Shown here: positions 41,014 through 49,151 of the stretch, piece after piece
How positions within the stretch are numbered: position 1 is the stretch's first letter
How the letters are laid out: every line of letters begins with the position of its first letter
Origin: Burkholderiaceae bacterium
Lineage (GTDB): Bacteria; Pseudomonadota; Gammaproteobacteria; Burkholderiales; Burkholderiaceae_E
Reading direction: 5' to 3'
DNA: 64,000 nt
Assembly: GCA_027493945.1 (NCBI GenBank)
Contig: JAOSJU010000001.1
Span: 2,170,001-2,234,000 of the forward strand
Notes under the pieces: model-generated
Seen by the model: the letters and a program-made list of their open reading frames with translations, nothing else
What the model was told of the DNA's origin: nothing
The model's database searches: none
Translations under genes and position numbers: made by a program

Positions 41014-41454
41014 ATGAAGACGAGCCGGATGACCACCCTGAAGCCGAACCCGATCGCGCCGTTCGGCGCGGCCCGGCTTGCCGTCCGGAATGCGGCATGG
41101 ATCCGGTCGCCGTACCTGCCTGCGATCGGCGCCGGCGCGCTGCTCTGGCTGCTTGCCGGCGCCGTCGGCAGCGGGCGCGAAGCCTGGTCTTCGGGCTTCT
41201 ACTGGGTTCTTGCCTATCCGCTGTCGGTCGCGGTCGCGGGCTTCCTGGGCTACCGGTATCCCGAGCGAGCCTGGCGCTGGGGGCTCGCGGTGATCCTCGC
41301 GCAGGCCGCGATGCATTCGATCGCGGCGCTCGGACGCGGCTTCCTGCCGACCGGGTCGACCCTGTTCGTGCTGCTGGCCCTGCCCGCAGTCGGTGTCGCC
41401 ATGATCGGTGCGCGTCTCGGCCCGGCGGACGAGGGCGGTCGCTCACTGCGCTGA
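41014..41454 (+). CDS. Four-helix membrane protein, unknown
   Basis: A 146-residue protein with hydrophobic segments at about 36-52 (PAIGAGALLWLLAGAV), 63-80 (FYWVLAYPLSVAVAGFLGY), 89-104 and 113-134. No family recognised. Starts include ATG at 41014 and 41029. The 186-bp stretch upstream, after the LysE gene, holds nothing I can identify. Confidence 0.6.
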   Translation: MKTSRMTTLKPNPIAPFGAARLAVRNAAWIRSPYLPAIGAGALLWLLAGAVGSGREAWSSGFYWVLAYPLSVAVAGFLGYRYPERAWRWGLAVILAQAAMHSIAALGRGFLPTGSTLFVLLALPAVGVAMIGARLGPADEGGRSLR

Positions 41455-41470
41455 GCCGACAGCCGTCGCG

Positions 41471-42312
41471 CTAACGGGCGTATTGCCCGCGCGCGAGCGC
41501 AGCGCCCGCCGCGAGCGCCCGCAACTTGGCCAGCGCCACGTCGCGCTTCATCGGCGCCATGCCGCAGTTGGTGCACGGAAAGAGCCGGTTCACCGGCACG
41601 TAGCGCAGCGCGCGTCCGATCGTGTCGGCGACTTCCTCGGGCGTCTCGACCGCGTCGGTGGCCACGTCGATGACGCCGACCAGCACGTCCTTGCCTTCGT
41701 GCACGACAGCCCCTCGATCGCGCGGTGCAGCGCGGCGATGCCCCAGGCCTTCACGTCGTCCATGAAGACGTTGAACGCAGGCTCGTCGAACTGGATCACG
41801 TCGACGCCGTCGGCCTGCAGCGCGCGCGCCTCCTGGTTCAGCAGCTCGGCGAAGGCCATCGCCAGCTTCGCGCGACTGCCGTAGTGCGCATCGGCGACCG
41901 TGTCGACGATCGTCATCGGCCCCGGCAGCGTGAACTCGAGCTTCTTCGTCGTGTAGGCGCGCGCGATCCGGGCCTCGCTCGCGTGCACGCGGCCCTTCAG
42001 CCGCAGCGGGCCCGTAACCTGCGGCACCATCGCTTCGTAGCGGTTGTCGCGGATGCCCATCTTGACTTTGTGCTCGAAGTCGATCCCCTCGACTGCCGCG
42101 AGAAATCCGTGCACGAAGTGCTGGCGGCTCTGCTCGCCGTCGGTGACGATGTCGAGCCCCGCCTGCTCCTGCTCTTTCAGCCACAGCACCGTGGCATCGC
42201 GCTTGGCTTCGGCGAGCGCCTCGCCCTGCTGCTTCCACGCGGGCCAGAGCTTGTCGGTTTCGGCGAGCCAGCCCGGTTTCGGCAGGCTGCCGGCGACGGT
42301 GGTCGGGAACAT
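41471..42312 (-). pseudogene. MetE-like cobalamin-independent methionine synthase with an internal deletion
   Basis: The N-terminal part (MFPTTVAGSLPKPGWLAET, LDIVTDGEQSRQHFVHGFL, LEFTLPGPMTIVDTVAD, VIQFDEPAFNVFMDDVKAWG) matches the catalytic barrel of MetE. At about 41705 the frame shifts and the sequence jumps to the last family segment (GKDVLVGVIDVATDAVETPEE, LFPCTNCGMAPMKRDVA). About 60 residues are missing between them, including the zinc-ligand motif that reads HICYG in homologues. The C-terminal zinc Cys is still there. As read, the enzyme would be inactive. The upstream LysE exporter lies 18 bases away on the same strand. Confidence 0.75.
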
Positions 42313-42330
42313 CGCGAATCTCCCAGGTGG

Positions 42331-42953
42331 TCAGCGCAGCCGCGCCGCGAGCGCCCACAGGCCCGCCCCGCCGAGCAGCGAACCGCCGACGAGATTGAAG
42401 CCGCGCTGCGCGCGACGCGACTCCAGCATGCGCCGCGCGGCACCGGCGAAGACCGCATACAGCGTCGCGTTCAGCGTTGCCAGGACGACGAACGTGCTCG
42501 CGAGCAACCAGAGCTGCGGCGCGACGGGAGCGCCCGGCGCGAGGAACTGCGGAAGAAAGGCGATGAAGAAGACGATGCCTTTTGGATTGAGCGCGGTCAC
42601 CCGGTAGGTGTTGACGAACAGCCGGGCGGGCGAGTCGGGCGCCGCGACGGTCGCTGGCCCGCTGTCGGCCACGCCGGCGCGAAGCAGCTTGAAGCCCGGT
42701 AGAGGAGGTACGAGCCGCCGACCCACTTGACGACCGTGAACCAGAACGCCGACGCGGCGAGAAGGCTGCCGAGGCCGACCAGCGACAGGGCGAGCGCCGT
42801 GCAATCGCCCAGGGCGACGGCGGCGACCAACGGTACCCTGGCCTTGGGGCCATGCGCGACCGAGTAGCTGATGACCGTGAGGATCGTGGGGCCCGGGATG
42901 ACGAGCAGCACCGCCGACGCGGCCACGAATGCGAGCCAGAGTTCAATGCGCAC
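42331..42953 (-). CDS. LysE-family amino-acid exporter (second copy, one frameshift)
   Basis: About 207 residues. From the GTG at 42953: IELWLAFVAASAVLLVIPGPTILT (LysE signature), then KWVGGSYLLY. The frame breaks near 42700, where the coding strand has TACCGGGCTTC for an expected TACCTGGGCTTC. The other frame continues GFKLLRAGVADSG, ALNPKGIVFFIAFLPQF and ends at 42331. It is a different lineage from the exporter at 40216. Confidence 0.85.
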
Positions 42954-42979
42954 GAAGGTCTCCCGTTGCTCCTGGTCGG

Positions 42980-43100
42980 CTATTTGAACCTGGCCCCGAG
43001 GAGCTTCGGCAGATTGCCCACCGCCGCAGCCCCGAAGCGCTTGATGCGCTCGAGCGCTTCGTTCATCGGTTGGCCATGGTGGTCGTCGGGGTGGAAGGTG
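42980..43100 (-). pseudogene. C-terminal remnant of an unidentified gene
   Basis: A short minus-strand stretch ending EALERIKRFGAAAVGNLPKL then LGARFK and a stop looks like a protein C-terminus, but nothing upstream extends it. The rest of 42954-43257 holds no gene I can support. Confidence 0.3.
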
Positions 43101-43257
43101 CGCCTGACGTTCGAGCCGGGGGCGGCGGCCGGGCAGGCGCGTGACCGATGCGACGGATGATGAACTACATCGGCGCGGGGGCCAAGCGGGTCGCCGCCAC
43201 ACCACTTGACGGAGAACCATTATGGAACCATACTGCAACCTTCAACGAGGTGCAGCC

Positions 43258-43503
43258 ATGCCGACGACCCTGACCCTGAAGAACATTCCAGACGAGGTGT
43301 ACGAGCGGCTCAAGGCGTCCGCGCAGGCTCACCGACGAAGCCTGAACAGCGAGGCCATCGTGTGCCTGGAGTCGGTGTTGATTCCGGGGCGAATTGCCGT
43401 CAGCGAGCGGCTGGCCAGAGCTCGGGCGCTGCGCACCGCGCTTCCGAAGGCGAAGTTCCGGGCCAAGGACATCGACGCCTACAAGCGCGAGGGCCGGCAG
43501 TGA
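43258..43503 (+). CDS. FitA/VapB-like antitoxin
   Basis: An 81-residue ribbon-helix-helix antitoxin: MPTTLTLKNIPDEVYERLKA is the Arc/FitA-type DNA-binding part and HRRSLNSEAIVCLESVL is the second helix. The C-terminal part (FRAKDIDAYKREGRQ) would bind the toxin. The start is the ATG at 43258 with GAGGTG upstream; an ATG at 43222 is possible. The stop overlaps the toxin start (GTGA), the usual coupling. It reads on the plus strand, against the cassette array, and is outside it. Confidence 0.85.
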   Translation: MPTTLTLKNIPDEVYERLKASAQAHRRSLNSEAIVCLESVLIPGRIAVSERLARARALRTALPKAKFRAKDIDAYKREGRQ

Positions 43504-43895
43504 TCGTCGTGGACAGCAACGTCATCGCATACCTGTACCTGCCGGGCGACTTCACCGGGAAGGCGGAGGCCTTGCTGGAGCACGACGCGGACTGGGCTGC
43601 ACCGCTGCTGTGGCGAAGCGAGTTTCGCAACATCCTGGCCGGCTACATGCGTCGCAAGACGCTCACGTTCGAGGCGGCGCGCGACGTCCAGTTGGAGGCA
43701 GAGAGCCTGATGGCTGGGGTCGAGCACGAGGTCGACTCGCGCCTGGTGCTCGAGCTCGTGCGCGACAGCGATTGCTCGGCTTACGACTGCGAGTTCGTGG
43801 CGCTGGCGATGACGCTCGGGGTGAAGCTCGTCACGATGGACGCCAGGCTCCTGAAGGCATTCCCGAAGCACGCCGTGGCGCTTTCTGCCGGCTGA
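43500..43895 (+). CDS. VapC-like PIN-domain toxin
   Basis: A 131-residue PIN ribonuclease. The acidic residues of the site are seen in IVVDSNVIAYLYLPGD, in LLWRSEFRNILAGYM (Glu), and in SAYDCEFVALAMTLGVKLVTMDARL (two Asp). It starts with GTG at 43500 overlapping the antitoxin stop. A canonical type II module whose probable target is tRNA or another RNA. Confidence 0.88.
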   Translation: MIVVDSNVIAYLYLPGDFTGKAEALLEHDADWAAPLLWRSEFRNILAGYMRRKTLTFEAARDVQLEAESLMAGVEHEVDSRLVLELVRDSDCSAYDCEFVALAMTLGVKLVTMDARLLKAFPKHAVALSAG

Positions 43896-43915
43896 CGCTC
43901 GCGCTCGACGGTGCG

Positions 43916-44130
43916 CTATGGGCGAAGGTCGAACGTCACCAGCTCGACCGTCTCCGTGCCCAGGTACGGATTGTGGCGCACCGACCTGACGATTGCCCTG
44001 GCCGCGGAGGAATACCAGTACCTCGTGGTCGTTCGCCCGGCATAGACGGAATTGATCGGGGAGGTGCCGCCCAACTCCCCGATCGCCACGAGCTTGAATG
44101 CCTCGAACCGGACGGCGGAGCGGATCCGGC
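43916..44130 (-). pseudogene. C-terminal fragment of an exported protein at the array's left edge
   Basis: Minus-strand coding sequence FEAFKLVAIGELGG and TTTRYWYSSAARAIVRSVRH down to LVTFDLRP and a stop reads like the C-terminus of a bacterial lipoprotein or envelope protein. It has no N-terminus: to the right it runs straight into the half attC site, whose translation gives the well-known artefact PNPSLRR. It is probably the host gene into which the array's last cassette was fused. Confidence 0.5.
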
Positions 44131-44147
44131 GCAACGACGGGTTGGGC
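44131..44147 (-). other. Half attC site at the left end of the cassette array
   Basis: GCAACGACGGGTTGGGC matches the right half of the complete attC at 55527-55604, which ends in the same 17 bases. The other half is not recognisable. SnoaL, the last cassette gene, stops 26 bases to the right. Confidence 0.6.
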
Positions 44148-44172
44148 GTCATGCCGATCACCTGCGTGGGAC

Positions 44173-44577
44173 TCAGCCCTTCGGCGTGCCCAACGGCGGA
44201 CGGTTCTTGCGATACGAGTTCTTCAGGGCGATCTTTCCGTCCCGAAACGTGAACAGATCGCAACCGCGAACCTCGACCCGAGTGCCGTCGGCGCGTGTTC
44301 CGGTAAACGTCCATTCCGATACTCCGCGGTCGCCGTGGACGAGATGCCGGGCGCCGCTCCAGTGGGCATCGGGGAAGGTCGCCCACACGTCCTCGAAGCC
44401 GGCTCGCACGGCCTCGCGACCCGAATACCGGGTGCCGCAGACCTCGGGGCCTGCAGAGGCCTCGAAGACACAATCCTCGGTCATGAACGACATGAGGGCA
44501 TCGACGTCGTGTCGGTTCCACGCATCGGCGAAGGCTTGCAGAACCTCTGTAGTGACTTCGCGAATCCCGTCTGCCAT
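44173..44577 (-). CDS. SnoaL-like (NTF2-fold) protein
   Basis: A 134-residue cone-shaped NTF2-fold protein: FADAWNRHDVDALMSFMTED, FEDVWATFPDAHWSGARHLV, VSEWTFTGTRADGTRVEVRG and FTFRDGKIALKNSYRKNRPP are typical of the SnoaL family, which includes isomerases and many enzymes of unknown activity. It is the last gene before the array's left end and lies 13 bases after the membrane-protein gene, so they may form a two-gene cassette. Confidence 0.85.
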   Translation of the reverse strand: MADGIREVTTEVLQAFADAWNRHDVDALMSFMTEDCVFEASAGPEVCGTRYSGREAVRAGFEDVWATFPDAHWSGARHLVHGDRGVSEWTFTGTRADGTRVEVRGCDLFTFRDGKIALKNSYRKNRPPLGTPKG

Positions 44578-44590
44578 GATCCGGTCCCTC

Positions 44591-44974
44591 CTAGGCGGAA
44601 GCGTATTGCGCTACCGCGATGACGACGGGGAGCACGAGCTCGGGAACGAGGTATCCGAGCCAGACCGCAGCCGGCTCGGGGAGACCCACCTTGGCGATCG
44701 ACACGAGCCTGCCCACGCCCGCGAGCAGCACACCCAGAGCCAGCAGATAGACCAGGAAGCCTTGCTGGCGAATCGTGAGCGCCGCCCAGAGCGAGATGAG
44801 ACCGGTCGAGAAGTACACCCCGGCCATGAACCGGTGAACGTTGTCCAGTCTCGGAGACGTGTCGGGTTGGCCGAGGAATATCTGGAGCGCCCCGCCGAAC
44901 ATGGCGATGGCTGCGACGACGAACAGGCAGACCTGCACGACGATCTGACTCGTGCTCAGTGCGGCTTCAGCCAT
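44591..44974 (-). CDS. DUF4345-like four-helix membrane protein
   Basis: A 127-residue protein with four helices (SQIVVQVCLFVVAAIAMFGG, MAGVYFSTGLISLWAAL, FLVYLLALGVLLAGVGRLVS, WLGYLVPELVLPVVIAVAQ). The pattern DNVHRFMAGVYFSTGL fits DUF4345. ATG at 44974 has GGGAGG about 10 bases upstream. Function unknown. Confidence 0.7.
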   Translation of the reverse strand: MAEAALSTSQIVVQVCLFVVAAIAMFGGALQIFLGQPDTSPRLDNVHRFMAGVYFSTGLISLWAALTIRQQGFLVYLLALGVLLAGVGRLVSIAKVGLPEPAAVWLGYLVPELVLPVVIAVAQYASA

Positions 44975-45012
44975 TCGAGTGTGCCTCCCGTGCGACCCGA
45001 CGTTCGCGTCGA

Positions 45013-45039
45013 GCCGCGCGCGAAGGCCTCGCGCGCGGC
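45013..45039. repeat. Strong hairpin, possible decayed attC or terminator
   Basis: GCCGCGCGCGA and its exact complement TCGCGCGCGGC (11-bp stem, 5-base loop) lie between the membrane-protein gene and the hydrolase gene. The left flank CGACGTTCGCGTCGAGCCGC recalls the start of the array's attC sites, but no GTTRRRY box follows. Confidence 0.4.
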
Positions 45040-45090
45040 TTCCCCAACACATGATGAGGTACGGCGCCCCGCCGGCCAAGTGCCATGCCG

Positions 45091-45851
45091 TTACGCGTCG
45101 GCCCCAGCGGGTCGGGTCTCGCTCAGGAACCTGGCGACCCCTGCGTTGATGGGCTCAGGATGCGTGACCGGAGCCATGTGCCCGAGACCCGGGAACTCGA
45201 CAACCCTGACGCGAGGCAAGGCAGGCACCGGGATCCGCGCCACCGCGTGCGCCGACTCGGGCGATTCGCTGCCGAGCATGTACAGCACCGGGATGTCCAG
45301 GCTCGCGAAGGCGCCCGCCGGCGTTGCCTCCGTGAAGAGCGCGTGCGACCACCGTCGAACGTTGGCGACCGAGTCGGCAATGGCCGCCTTGCGCTGCGGC
45401 GGCGTGGCGCCCCAGCTGCCGGGCCGCATCCAGAAGTCGATGAAGCGTCGGGCAGCTGCATCCCGGTCTCCGGCGTCCAGTGCGGCGGCAGCGGCAGCGA
45501 CGGCATTGCGGATTCCGTCGGCGCCGTTCGGCGGAGGCGACTGGGCGTCGATCACCGAGAACAGCGTAGGCTCGTACAGCGCCAGTGCACGAACGCGGCC
45601 CGGACTGGCGAGGGCGGCGATCAAGCCCACCGCCGCTCCGTACGAGTGGCCCGCCAGCGTGCACGGCGTGCCGGCCATCGCCAGTCCGGGCCCTTCCCCG
45701 ACCCGTACGAGTCAGGAGCGAGGACTCGATAGCGCGGGGACAGGAGGTCCATCAGGCCACGCCACTGCGCCGAGCTGCTGGCGTTCGAGTGAATGCAGAC
45801 CACTCCTGGGCCCGAGCCGGCTTCACGGAAGTACGGTCTCGCGGTGTACAT
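45091..45851 (-). pseudogene. Alpha/beta hydrolase with a short internal deletion and frameshift
   Basis: The N-terminal part (YTARPYFREAGSGPGVVCIH and YRVLAPDSYGSGKGPD) and the C-terminal part (GTPCTLAGHSYGAAVGLIAAL with the nucleophile Ser; the acid region IPVLYMLGSESPE; the catalytic His in FPGLGHMAPVTHPE) belong to one family. In homologues about 20-30 residues lie between GSGKSPxW and the nucleophile strand. Here they are absent and the frame changes at about 45695. Either a small deletion occurred or the assembly lost bases. Confidence 0.7.
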
Positions 45852-45869
45852 GGATCGCGCTGCGCACGA

Positions 45870-46240
45870 TCACTTCGTGGCCGCGCCGACCAGGCACTCT
45901 CCCGGCACCTCGAACCCACCCGGCGATTCGAAGCTGCGCATCGAGCCTTCCACTTCGTTCCAGACCGACTCGCGTTCTTCGGCGGGCAGGTGAGCCATCA
46001 TGGCGTTGAATCCGCCGAATGCTTCCCGGGCGACCCGCACGTACTCGGCGGCACTGGACATCCTGTGGGGCACCGGCACGGCGCGAACCTCGGCGTCGGC
46101 AAATCCGGCTTCACGGAAAATGCGTTCGAGCACGCCGGGGCCGCCCAGGCTGAACGGTCCGGGTTGCCCCGGAACGGGAGGCGGAAGTTGCGCGCGCCGG
46201 CGGATGATGGATGCCGGTATGGCCCCCAGCCGTGTCATCG
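45870..46240 (-). pseudogene. SAM-dependent methyltransferase, C-terminal fragment
   Basis: Only the C-terminal third of a class I methyltransferase is present: PPPVPGQPGPFSLGGPGVLE, FREAGFADAEVRAVPVPHRM and GGFNAMMAHLPAEERE to the end GECLVGAATK. The SAM-binding half is missing, replaced on its upstream side by the start of an acetyltransferase gene. The exact junction lies near 46240. Confidence 0.7.
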
Positions 46241-46545
46241 CCCGTCTGCGCACGCACGTATTGCGCGGCGCCGACGATGTCGATTCCGTCGGGCGCCGGA
46301 ACCGTCGCGACCAGCACGTAATCGAGCCCTGGGCGCGGGTGCACACCGCGTTCGAGCGCGCCGGCATCCAGTTGCTTCTTGTGCTGCATGAAGCGCGAGT
46401 AGCGCGATTCAGCCGACAGCCGCTCGAAGGCGGCGACGATCTTGCTCGCATCGCCCTCCTCGATCTCGCGCAGCGTCACTTCACGGCCGTCGCGCAGGCG
46501 GATGCGGCGCGGACGGTAACGCGAGCGGGCGCGGACGGAGGCCAC
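46241..46545 (-). pseudogene. GNAT acetyltransferase, N-terminal fragment
   Basis: From the GTG at 46545 the frame reads RRIRLRDGREVTLREIEEGD, FERLSAESRYSRFMQHKKQL and LDYVLVATVPAPDGIDIVGA, the first half of a GNAT acetyltransferase of the type linked to acyl-CoA synthetases. The acetyl-CoA-binding half is gone: after QTGDDTA the sequence switches to the methyltransferase tail. The gene starts one base after the ligase fragment's stop, which suggests the ligase and acetyltransferase once formed an operon. Confidence 0.65.
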
Positions 46546-46546
46546 G

Positions 46547-46735
46547 TCAGGCGCCGGCAGCGGGTTGCGGCGGCGCGACCGCCTTGCCGGCCCCGCCCAA
46601 GGCGCTATCGCGAAGCTCCCGGCGCAGGACCTTGCCGATGTTCGTCCGGGGCAGCGGCTCGCCGGAACGCGGCGGACCACAAAACCAGATGCTGGCTGAT
46701 CGCCATTCCGGCACGGCGGCGCGGATACGTTCGCC
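46547..46735 (-). pseudogene. AMP-dependent ligase, C-terminal fragment
   Basis: Only the last segment of an acyl-CoA synthetase remains: PLPRTNIGKVLRRELRDSAL is the A10 motif with the catalytic Lys, followed by an Ala/Pro tail. No adenylation core is present upstream; the frame is fused in phase to the start of a different gene, near 46735. Confidence 0.65.
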
Positions 46736-46918
46736 ATTGTGAACGACGGAAACTGCCAGTGCGGTGACGCCCAGCCACTTGTGCAGGCGATACATCTTGT
46801 CGAGGCCGTCCAGATGCAATTCCAGCCATTTCGGACGCAGCGCCAGCGTATCGGCGGCAAGCCATAGTGCAGTGAGCAAGAGCAGTATTGCCAGAAGTGA
46901 AACCTTGATGCGCTTCAT
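46736..46918 (-). pseudogene. Ferric-reductase-like membrane protein, N-terminal fragment
   Basis: MKRIKVSLLAILLLLTALWL and PKWLELHLDGLDKMYRLHKW match the beginning of ferric-reductase-like transmembrane oxidoreductases. The similarity stops after about 60 residues and runs in frame into the ligase tail. The heme-binding helices and the FAD/NAD domains are absent. Confidence 0.6.
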
Positions 46919-47020
46919 GGATTGGCTCCGCGCGCTCGGAGACTGCGAGAAGTCCCTCCGGCGCGGTGAAGGAGTGATCTGGATTTTCCGCTCGTTCCGA
47001 GTCGCCCGGTCATCCCCTCA

Positions 47021-47767
47021 TCACCGCGCCATCAGCGCGAACACGCCCCAGCCCAGGTATTCGCGCGTGCACGCAGCGTAGCGCTCGGGTTCCGAGGTCA
47101 GTGTGGCTCGAACGTCTTTCGCGAACTCGTCGTCGGGATTGGCTTCGAGCCATCGGCGCATGGTGAGCCACTTGGCCGCCTCGTATCGGTCCCAGCTGTC
47201 CTGGTCTGCCAGTACCATTTCCACGACGTCGTAGCCGAGGCGGCCGAAGGACGCGAGAAGTTCCGGAAGCAACAGAAAGTCGGAGATCGAGCCGGCAAGA
47301 CACCCCCTTGCAACGTCTTCCGTCGGCGGCAACTGCCGCCAGTACGGCTCGCCGATGAGGATGATCCCTCCGGGGCGCAGGCTCCGCGCCAGAAGTTCGA
47401 TGGTGCCGGCCACTCCCCCACCGATCCACGTGGCACCGAGACAGGCTGCCACACCGGCCTTCTCTTCGGAGACGAAGCCGGCAGCATCGCCATGGATGAA
47501 TTCGACTCGATCGGCGACCCCGAGTTCTTCAGCGCGGAGTTTCGCTTGCTCGGTGAACAACCGGCTCAGGTCGATGCCGGTGCCGATGACTCCGTGATCG
47601 CGTGCCCAGGTGCACAGCATCTCCCCCGAACCGCTGCCGAGGTCGAGCACTCGGGTTCCCGTTTCCAGACGCAGCGCCGCGCCGAGCGTGGCGAGCTTTT
47701 CGGGGGTGAAAGGGTCGTGGATGCGGTGAGCGCTTTCGGTGATGTTGAATATTCGCGGGATGTCCAC
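47021..47767 (-). CDS. Class I SAM-dependent methyltransferase
   Basis: A complete 248-residue methyltransferase. The SAM motif I is VLDLGSGSGEMLCTWARD, the acidic residue is in GTGIDLS, motif II is VEFIHGDAAGF, and post-motif I is GGIILIGEPYWRQLPP. It starts at GTG 47767, with GGAG 9 bases upstream. Substrate unknown. A 10-bp inverted repeat lies about 35 bases upstream of the start. Confidence 0.88.
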   Translation of the reverse strand: MDIPRIFNITESAHRIHDPFTPEKLATLGAALRLETGTRVLDLGSGSGEMLCTWARDHGVIGTGIDLSRLFTEQAKLRAEELGVADRVEFIHGDAAGFVSEEKAGVAACLGATWIGGGVAGTIELLARSLRPGGIILIGEPYWRQLPPTEDVARGCLAGSISDFLLLPELLASFGRLGYDVVEMVLADQDSWDRYEAAKWLTMRRWLEANPDDEFAKDVRATLTSEPERYAACTREYLGWGVFALMAR

Positions 47768-48178
47768 TGTCGAATATCTCCTTGGGCCTTCGTGGCGCAC
47801 CCGGAGTTTCAGTCGCTTGCGTCACGATCGTGAAACTCCGCCCACTCCGCCTGGCGTTCGAGTTCACCCGCACGCGGAAGCTGCCGCAGGCGGCTCTGGC
47901 GAGTCGGGACAACGCAGGCCAGCAAGCGGACTCATGGGTGGCCAGATGTCTCAGGCTGGCGTGATTGACGACGACCAACTCGGCGCCGGGCTCGAACACC
48001 TATGACGCGAGACCCCGAACGGCCCACGCACGTGCAGTACCCAGCCGAAGGCGGCTTCGTAGAACCTGGTGATTCGAGCCCGATCGTCGTACGGCATCTC
48101 GAAGTGAACAACGGAGTCCATTTTTCTACCGTCCGCTCCGGCAACGGGTCATACGCCAACGTTTCAATTCTCGCCCCT
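47768..48178 (-). other. Patchwork without an intact gene, including a VOC-family N-terminus
   Basis: No complete gene fits here. From ATG 48121 leftward the minus strand reads MDSVVHFEMPYDDRARITRF then YEAAFGW, the first 27 or so residues of a VOC (glyoxalase-fold) protein, after which similarity ends. Near 47805 another frame ends ELERQAEWAEFHDRDASD, probably the tail of some other gene. CGGAGTTTCA at 47802 and its complement at 47831 form an inverted repeat before the methyltransferase gene. Confidence 0.45.
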
Positions 48179-49054
48179 TCAGGGCGCATCAGCCAGATAT
48201 CGATCGACGTTGTCCTGTGTAATTACGTCGATCCCCGTGTCGATCGCCTGCGGCAGCCGAACGCCCAGCGATGCCTGCCACAACATCAGTACCGACATCG
48301 AACCCCGGACCCTCGGGATGGTCGCGGCGGAGGAGTCGATCACCCCCTCCTTGATGGCCTCGAGAATGGGCCGGATCCCGTCCATGCCGACCACCTTCAC
48401 CCGGCCGGCCCGCCCCGCCGCCTTGATCGCAATCGCGATGCCGATCGGGCCGGATGCGTCGCAGCACAGGTAGCCACTGAGGTCGGGGTGCGCTGCGAGA
48501 AGGGTCGCCGCCTGCTGGCGGGCGGTCTCGATGTCGTCGTTGTCGGCGCCCCCGTCCACGACGGTGATGTCGGGATACTTGCCCGGGATGCCCACCTGGG
48601 CGTCGTACCGCTGCTTGTGGTTCGGCGCCGTGGGGTATCCCCGCATCACGGCCACTTTGCCCACATACCCGATCAACTTCACGAGGCGCTCGGCCGCGAT
48701 CACCCCCTGCTGGGCGAAGTCATTGCCGACACTGGTGATGCCGGCATCCGGCGACGGGGAGTCGAAGATCACAAGCGGAATCCCCTGATCCCTGATTCGG
48801 CTGATCGCCGCCAAGCGGCCGAGTGCGTCGACCGGGTCGACGGCGATACCGGTCGGGTGGCTCCCGGCGGCCCTCTCCAGGATCGCGTTCTGTTCGGCGA
48901 CATCGGCGACCCGCGGCGGCATGTAATCGACCACGGCGTCGACACCGAGTTCACGACCCAGGACTGTGGCCTGCGCGCGCGCACCTTTGACCACTTCGTC
49001 GAACCAGGGGTGTGCGACTTTCGGGACAATGGTGAATCGGAGTGCCCTTTCCAT
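48179..49054 (-). CDS. Sugar-type periplasmic-binding-fold protein without a signal peptide
   Basis: A 291-residue protein with the type I periplasmic-binding fold of RbsB-like proteins (FTIVPKVAHPWFDEVVKGA, IPLVIFDSPSP, GIAIAIKAAGRAGRVKVVGM, DVITQDNVDRYLAD). The start is well placed: ATG at 49054 with GGAGG 7 bases before it. It goes directly into the first strand, so no leader exists and the protein should stay in the cytoplasm. No permease or ATPase is nearby. It may act as a cytoplasmic ligand sensor, or it may be a cassette copy that lost its leader. Confidence 0.8.
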   Translation of the reverse strand: MERALRFTIVPKVAHPWFDEVVKGARAQATVLGRELGVDAVVDYMPPRVADVAEQNAILERAAGSHPTGIAVDPVDALGRLAAISRIRDQGIPLVIFDSPSPDAGITSVGNDFAQQGVIAAERLVKLIGYVGKVAVMRGYPTAPNHKQRYDAQVGIPGKYPDITVVDGGADNDDIETARQQAATLLAAHPDLSGYLCCDASGPIGIAIAIKAAGRAGRVKVVGMDGIRPILEAIKEGVIDSSAATIPRVRGSMSVLMLWQASLGVRLPQAIDTGIDVITQDNVDRYLADAP

Positions 49055-49086
49055 CTGTCAACCTCCCTGACGTCCCCCTGAGGCGG

Positions 49087-49151
49087 GCTAACGTTCGGCG
49101 GCGGCCGCGCCCGCTGGCGGCCGTCGGCTGCACGCGATTGCCGGGCAGGGG
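49087..49151 (-). other. Degenerate attC-like site
   Basis: GGCTAACGTTCGGCGGCGGC has the outer RYYYAAC box and spacing of the array's attC sites, and the inner CGGCGGCGGCC/GGCGGCCGTCGGC segment is imperfectly self-complementary. The far box is altered (GATTGCCGGGC). It follows the stop of the methyltransferase gene, the expected place. Confidence 0.45.
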
